From a virus, in IMG/VR virus record IMGVR_UViG_3300001681_000076, positions 1 through 35,017 of that record: a stretch of DNA of 35,017 bases. One strand, given 5' to 3'. A program made the position numbers and the translations under genes. The notes under the pieces were generated by a model. It saw nothing but the letters and a program-made list of their open reading frames with translations. It was not told where the DNA came from and searched no databases. This document shows positions 32,236 to 35,017 of this stretch, piece after piece. Positions within the stretch are counted from its first letter, which is position 1. Each line of letters begins with the position of its first letter.

Positions 32236-32460
32236 CTAAGACCCCAATAATGATTTAGTCTGTGCAGAAGCAGTTCCGCCGCCGAGATTTGCGCCTCTAG
32301 TAAGAATGTTTCCATAATTACCTTGCTTGCCTTTCTCTTTCTTGACTGCTTCTTGAGCGTTTGCTACAGGTGCAGGCGATGCTGCGGCTGATGCCGGTGC
32401 TGATGTTATATAAACAGGTTGTGGTGCTGCAGGTGCAGCAGGTGCATTTTTCTTACCCAT
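32236..32460 (-). CDS. MGKK...LLG mini-protein, copy 1
   Basis: This is a 74-residue protein with MGKKNAPAAPAAPQP, an Ala/Pro/Ser-rich low-complexity stretch, a short Lys-rich segment, then GNILTRGANLGGG and TKSLLGS. It is the shortest copy and follows the large terminase gene after 14 bases, with an AGGGG site upstream. The central (N/S)-x-L-x-(T/S)-x-G and terminal SLLG blocks define the family together with copies 2-4. Confidence 0.75.
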   Translation of the reverse strand: MGKKNAPAAPAAPQPVYITSAPASAAASPAPVANAQEAVKKEKGKQGNYGNILTRGANLGGGTASAQTKSLLGS

Positions 32461-32474
32461 GATTTTATTTCCCC

Positions 32475-33905
32475 TTAAAAAATATTAAACTTGTCATCTG
32501 CCTGATGCTGCCTTGGTTGAGTTTCAAACACCCTTGCTAATCGCAAAGACATCGCTGCATACCTCATGGCAGAAATCAAGTCGTCTTTAAATGGTACTAT
32601 TCGACCTTCCTTTCTATGATACATCCTAAATTCATCGAAAATCTCTTTTTGTGTATCAAAAACCTTTAATCTGCCTGTTTTCATTCTCTCAAGCAATTCC
32701 ATTACACCCGACTCTAGTGAAACACCTCCCGATCCTTCAGGCTGTCCACCTGTGGGCGGGTTAGTAAACCAACCACCCCACGTTCTTCCTCTTCCTTTTA
32801 TCATGTTCACACCTAGAGTGCGATATTGATCTGCTAATGGTGTTCCCGAACCCTTGTCTGCTTGCCTACCATCACGCGGCCAAACAACAGGAATCCATTT
32901 CGGTCTTGCGTTAATTGCTGCTGCATGTATTGCAGGCACTTCTTGTCGTTGTGAATAAGTGTCATATATGTATATTACATCAGAATCTCTATCCCAAGTA
33001 ATCCAAACTGCTGTTGTTGGGTGATCCCAACCATAATCCATTCCACATATACGAGGCCAATGACTCGGAATCTCTATCGGCTTACATTTGATTAGATCTT
33101 CAGGTATCGGAAAGACTAAACCCGAACCAAGAGAAGGAATTCCTTTTTCTCTCATCTTCCTCTCGTGTGGCGGTAGTGCAGCGAGTATTTGTTCTTTAAC
33201 TTCAGTCGTCATGTGCGGTGCATCATCCCAACCTGCAGTGTGCATAACTTGACCATTACGCAAATCATTCATAAATTGTGCAACAGTTTCCGTCATTCCA
33301 TTCTCAGGGGTGAACGTCATGTACACCATGCCCCCTTTATCTGCAGTACGAGTCACACATTGCGAGTAAATCTCCGGTGGCGGCTCTTCATCTAACCAAA
33401 TTACGTCTAGCGACTCACCCATCCACTTCTCTCTTCCCATTTCGTAGGCTTTGAAACCGATACGCGACCATCCACCACTCACATGTTTCACAACGGCGGA
33501 GTTAAATGCATGTGGAACACCCGCTTTTCTTGTTGTATCACCGATAAGTTTTGCAGGAATCGATCCCACACCCCTTGCTGACGGATCATCCGGCTGTCCG
33601 AATAGTTCTTTTTGTAGAATATCACGAGTTGTTTCATTACTCGCACCACCCGCCCACGCTCTAATTGGTCTATTCCATCTTCTGCCTGTCCACCAATCGG
33701 GGTACAACCCTGTTAAATGAATTGCTAACTCCATCGCACCACAGAATGATTTTCCAATTCTGTTTCCTGCCATCAATAATTTTTGAGCAGCCTTAACATT
33801 GTGGAATTTGTCCTGATATGCATACGGCTCGTAGTATTTCAATCGGTTGTGGTCTTTCCTGTACTGCAGTTCTTTTGCGATTTGTATTGCTTTTTCAACG
33901 CTCAT
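32475..33905 (-). CDS. terL: Terminase large subunit
   Basis: This is a 476-residue protein. ATPase domain: Walker A-like AGNRIGKS (46-53), Walker B VIWLDEE (168-174). Nuclease domain (RNase H-like): GMDYGWDHPT with Asp290, and a C-terminal KDDLISAMRY with Asp441/442. It is a podovirus-type large terminase that drives DNA into procapsids and cuts concatemers. ATG 33905 (MSVEKAIQIAK) is preferred over a GTG six bases upstream. The start overlaps the previous gene by 11 bases. Confidence 0.93.
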   Translation of the reverse strand: MSVEKAIQIAKELQYRKDHNRLKYYEPYAYQDKFHNVKAAQKLLMAGNRIGKSFCGAMELAIHLTGLYPDWWTGRRWNRPIRAWAGGASNETTRDILQKELFGQPDDPSARGVGSIPAKLIGDTTRKAGVPHAFNSAVVKHVSGGWSRIGFKAYEMGREKWMGESLDVIWLDEEPPPEIYSQCVTRTADKGGMVYMTFTPENGMTETVAQFMNDLRNGQVMHTAGWDDAPHMTTEVKEQILAALPPHERKMREKGIPSLGSGLVFPIPEDLIKCKPIEIPSHWPRICGMDYGWDHPTTAVWITWDRDSDVIYIYDTYSQRQEVPAIHAAAINARPKWIPVVWPRDGRQADKGSGTPLADQYRTLGVNMIKGRGRTWGGWFTNPPTGGQPEGSGGVSLESGVMELLERMKTGRLKVFDTQKEIFDEFRMYHRKEGRIVPFKDDLISAMRYAAMSLRLARVFETQPRQHQADDKFNIF

Positions 33906-34059
33906 CTTCACTCTCTAATAAGATTGCATCTTGTTGTATCTGCTCTGCAAGAGTTGCGATAACAATATCGTCTAGTTCCCCTGCACCCTCTTTAATTAGT
34001 TTCGCTGTTCTGTGTATTGCTCTTAATTTAATCTTGCATTCCTCAAACTTATGCTTCAT
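33895..34059 (-). CDS. Hypothetical helical protein between the terminase genes
   Basis: This is a 54-residue charged helical protein (starts MKHKFEECKIKLRAIHRTAK, ends acidic EDER). ATG 34059 overlaps the upstream stop (ATGA); the frame extends further upstream but inside that gene. Two helices joined at GAGELDD suggest a helical hairpin. It may assist terminase assembly by position; no family is known to me. Confidence 0.65.
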   Translation of the reverse strand: MKHKFEECKIKLRAIHRTAKLIKEGAGELDDIVIATLAEQIQQDAILLESEDER

Positions 34060-34229
34060 TCTTCTCCTAACCCTAAATGTTGTGATGCCATATCTATGAT
34101 CGATGAATAACACCACTCACAGAAAATAACAGGCATCATGCCAAAATAACCTTTTGCACCACCACATTCCTCATCATATTCGCTACTGCAAAGAGAACAG
34201 GTATCTTTATCTTCTAAATCCGCGCTCAT
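34056..34229 (-). CDS. 57-residue zinc-ribbon-like protein
   Basis: CSLC (11-14) and CEWC (37-40) flank an acidic, Gly-rich loop (SEYDEECGGAKGYFGMMPVI), fitting a single zinc ribbon. ATG 34229 (MSADLEDKD) has GGA upstream, and the stop overlaps the next start. It lies between terS and terL, where small HNH or zinc proteins often assist packaging, but the HNH residues are absent. Function is unknown. The 97 bp between it and terS show no gene. Confidence 0.65.
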   Translation of the reverse strand: MSADLEDKDTCSLCSSEYDEECGGAKGYFGMMPVIFCEWCYSSIIDMASQHLGLGEE

Positions 34230-34326
34230 ATTTCCATGTCCTGTTCCAAAAAAGTAAAAGTGTTTCCCTACTGAGAGATGGTAACTAACCTATTGATTTT
34301 ACTAGACTATTATAAAACGCTAATAT

Positions 34327-34761
34327 TCACGAAACCTCTACTTTTACAGGGGTGACATCTATAATATTCTGACTAAGCAGCATTTCTAGTTCTGCTTCAA
34401 GTTCCTTGTCGGTCTTTTTGTCCATCCCTGAAATTTCAATTTGGCTTATTGATCCGAATCCTGCCCTGTCTAGCAGGTCTTTGCACGCCTGTAACTTAAC
34501 ATTTTGGTTTGTTGCAGTCCTTGCTAACTCTATAATCCCCGCTAATCCTAGCGTAGCGCTATCCCCGATCAACTTCACTGTTTCTTCTTTAATAACCTCT
34601 GCAAATTTACGCTTCAACTGATACCCTTTCTGTTTACTCGTTGCTTCGCTATACCCTGCTTTGATAGCACAAGCGGATGCGTTTCCTGCGTACTCTGATC
34701 CAACGTAAAGCCTTATAAACTCTGCCTGTTGCTCGTTATTTACCGGTGCTAATATTTCCAT
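34327..34761 (-). CDS. terS: Terminase small subunit
   Basis: This is a 144-residue protein. The N-terminal NEQQAEFIRLYVGS, ACAIKAGYSEATSKQKGYQL matches the helix-turn-helix DNA-binding region of terminase_2-type small subunits. A helical oligomerisation core (IIELARTATNQNVKLQACKD) and an acidic C-terminal region follow. It would recognise the packaging site and hand DNA to TerL. It is the first gene of the late operon. ATG 34761 lies only 7 bases after the -10 box with no ribosome site, so the mRNA may be leaderless. Confidence 0.85.
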   Translation of the reverse strand: MEILAPVNNEQQAEFIRLYVGSEYAGNASACAIKAGYSEATSKQKGYQLKRKFAEVIKEETVKLIGDSATLGLAGIIELARTATNQNVKLQACKDLLDRAGFGSISQIEISGMDKKTDKELEAELEMLLSQNIIDVTPVKVEVS

Positions 34762-34767
34762 AAGCGT

Positions 34768-34776
34768 AGTATAACA
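34768..34776 (-). promoter_or_regulatory. Extended -10 promoter of the late operon
   Basis: On the minus strand TGT-TATACT (34776-34768) is an extended -10 element; no good -35 box is seen 16-18 bp upstream. The expected start is about 34761, the terS ATG, the same geometry as at the repressor gene. Operator O3 overlaps it. Confidence 0.55.
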
Positions 34777-34785
34777 CAGGTTATA
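34770..34785. promoter_or_regulatory. Operator O3 at the late promoter
   Basis: TATAACACAGGTTATA has perfect 6-bp arms and fits TRTAAC-N4-GTTATA like O1 and O2, 28 kb away. It covers part of the terS -10 box. It suggests the same regulator acts on late transcription. Confidence 0.6.
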
Positions 34786-34830
34786 AACCTATTTACCCTC
34801 TGATGTGTGAGATCAACCCTATTCTATGGT

Positions 34831-34857
34831 GGGACGCGCGGGTTTGGGGGGTGGGGG
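34831..34857 (+). other. G-quadruplex motif upstream of terS
   Basis: Four G-tracts (34831-34833, 34840-34842, 34846-34851, 34853-34857) with loops of 6, 3 and 1 bases meet the standard G3+N1-7 rule; a fifth tract follows at 34871-34874. The G-rich stretch stands out in an AT-rich genome and lies between the late promoter and the repeats. Confidence 0.6.
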
Positions 34858-34891
34858 TCGCGTTTGGCGTGGGGTCTTTGTCCTTGCACAC

Positions 34892-34929
34892 ACGATTGAA
34901 TCGCTTTGCCACTACGATTGGCACGATTG
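34892..34929. repeat. Three ACGATTG repeats
   Basis: ACGATTG occurs at 34892-34898, 34914-34920 and 34923-34929 (two as CACGATTGA or GCACGATTGA). Spacings are 22 and 9 bp. Such clusters could be protein-binding sites, for example for TerS. Confidence 0.5.
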
Positions 34930-34954
34930 ACAGACGTAAATCTGTGGGGCGTGC
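34921..34954. other. Two-stem inverted repeat
   Basis: GCACG (34921-34925) pairs with CGTGC (34950-34954) and ACAGA (34930-34934) with TCTGT (34941-34945), separated by a symmetric 4x4 internal loop and closed by a 6-base loop. It contains the third ACGATTG copy. It is non-coding and is a candidate terminase or initiator site. Confidence 0.45.
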
Positions 34955-34976
34955 GAGTGAGTGGATGTAACGTTCA

Positions 34977-35000
34977 TATCATTGTTACTATCATTGATAC
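34977..35000. repeat. Tandem 12-bp repeat
   Basis: TATCATTGTTAC (34977-34988) is followed directly by TATCATTGATAC (34989-35000), 11 of 12 bases identical. It ends 17 bases from the window edge, so more copies could follow. It is iteron-like. Confidence 0.5.
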
Positions 35001-35017
35001 TCTCATAGTTCTTTACA

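Noticed and set aside
34912-34977. Minus-strand frame of 21 residues with a CQSC motif, continuing in frame past a stop for 31 Pro-rich codons
   Set aside because: The Cys/Gln/Ser pattern comes from the ACGATTG repeats and the prolines from the G-rich stretch. There is an in-frame stop and no ribosome site, so I read it as non-coding.

Overview
The window is most of the genome of an AT-rich, short-tailed (podovirus-type) double-stranded DNA phage, or a provirus of one. The evidence is a complete podovirus head-tail set: small and large terminase, a T7-type head-tail connector portal, a scaffold, a capsid protein, T7 gp11/gp12-like tail tube proteins, a gp14-like core protein, two very large internal virion proteins, and a fibre with a T7 gp17-like N-terminus. 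The host looks Gram-negative (a lipoprotein/TM protein resembling a unimolecular spanin, sigma70-type promoters, strong Shine-Dalgarno sites) and cannot be named more closely. The left edge cuts a gene. Joining the two window ends gives no continuous gene, so this looks like a segment of a longer molecule. No integrase, DNA polymerase, endolysin, RNA polymerase, tRNA, CRISPR array or diversity-generating retroelement is visible.

Layout. (1) 1-2173, plus strand: the end of a cut gene and its terminator, then ten tightly packed tiny genes of unknown function (two zinc-ribbon-like proteins, two one-helix membrane peptides, and a 57-residue helix-turn-helix protein last). (2) 2217-6186, minus strand: a replication/nuclease operon with overlapping genes, namely SF2 helicase, zinc-ribbon/Toprim primase, two PD-(D/E)XK-like proteins, a coiled-coil protein and a P1 Ref-like HNH nuclease. 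It converges on region 1 at a shared terminator. (3) 6187-6697: a 511-bp non-coding block with the operon promoter, imperfect repeats, several inverted repeats, an AT-rich stretch, and a near-perfect promoter followed about 60 bp later by a strong terminator. It is a candidate replication origin plus small RNA gene. (4) 6698-7061: a control switch with a Cro-like repressor gene and divergent promoters, each overlapped by a 16-bp operator. (5) 7062-9292, plus strand: an early recombination operon (DUF1071-type annealing protein, YqaJ-type exonuclease, a small helper protein). (6) 9455-34761, minus strand: a 25-kb packaging, structural and lysis operon read leftward from terS. (7) 34786-35017: non-coding, with a G-quadruplex motif, short repeats and a two-stem hairpin. 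It is a candidate packaging or other cis-acting site.

How it works together (inference). The repressor would bind the shared operator TRTAAC-N4-GTTATA at its own promoter, at the recombination promoter and, strikingly, at the promoter of terS, so one small protein could hold both early and late transcription. After release, the helicase and primase would start replication with the host polymerase, the annealing protein and exonuclease would build concatemers, and TerS/TerL would package them. The internal virion proteins (2314 and 1051 residues) would be ejected with the DNA.

The least explained parts are the four tandem MGKK...LLG mini-proteins between terminase and portal, the 2314-residue protein carrying a HELGH motif and an ADP-ribosyltransferase-like region, the RCC1-repeat fibre, the candidate small RNA, and the shared-operator circuit with its probably leaderless transcripts.
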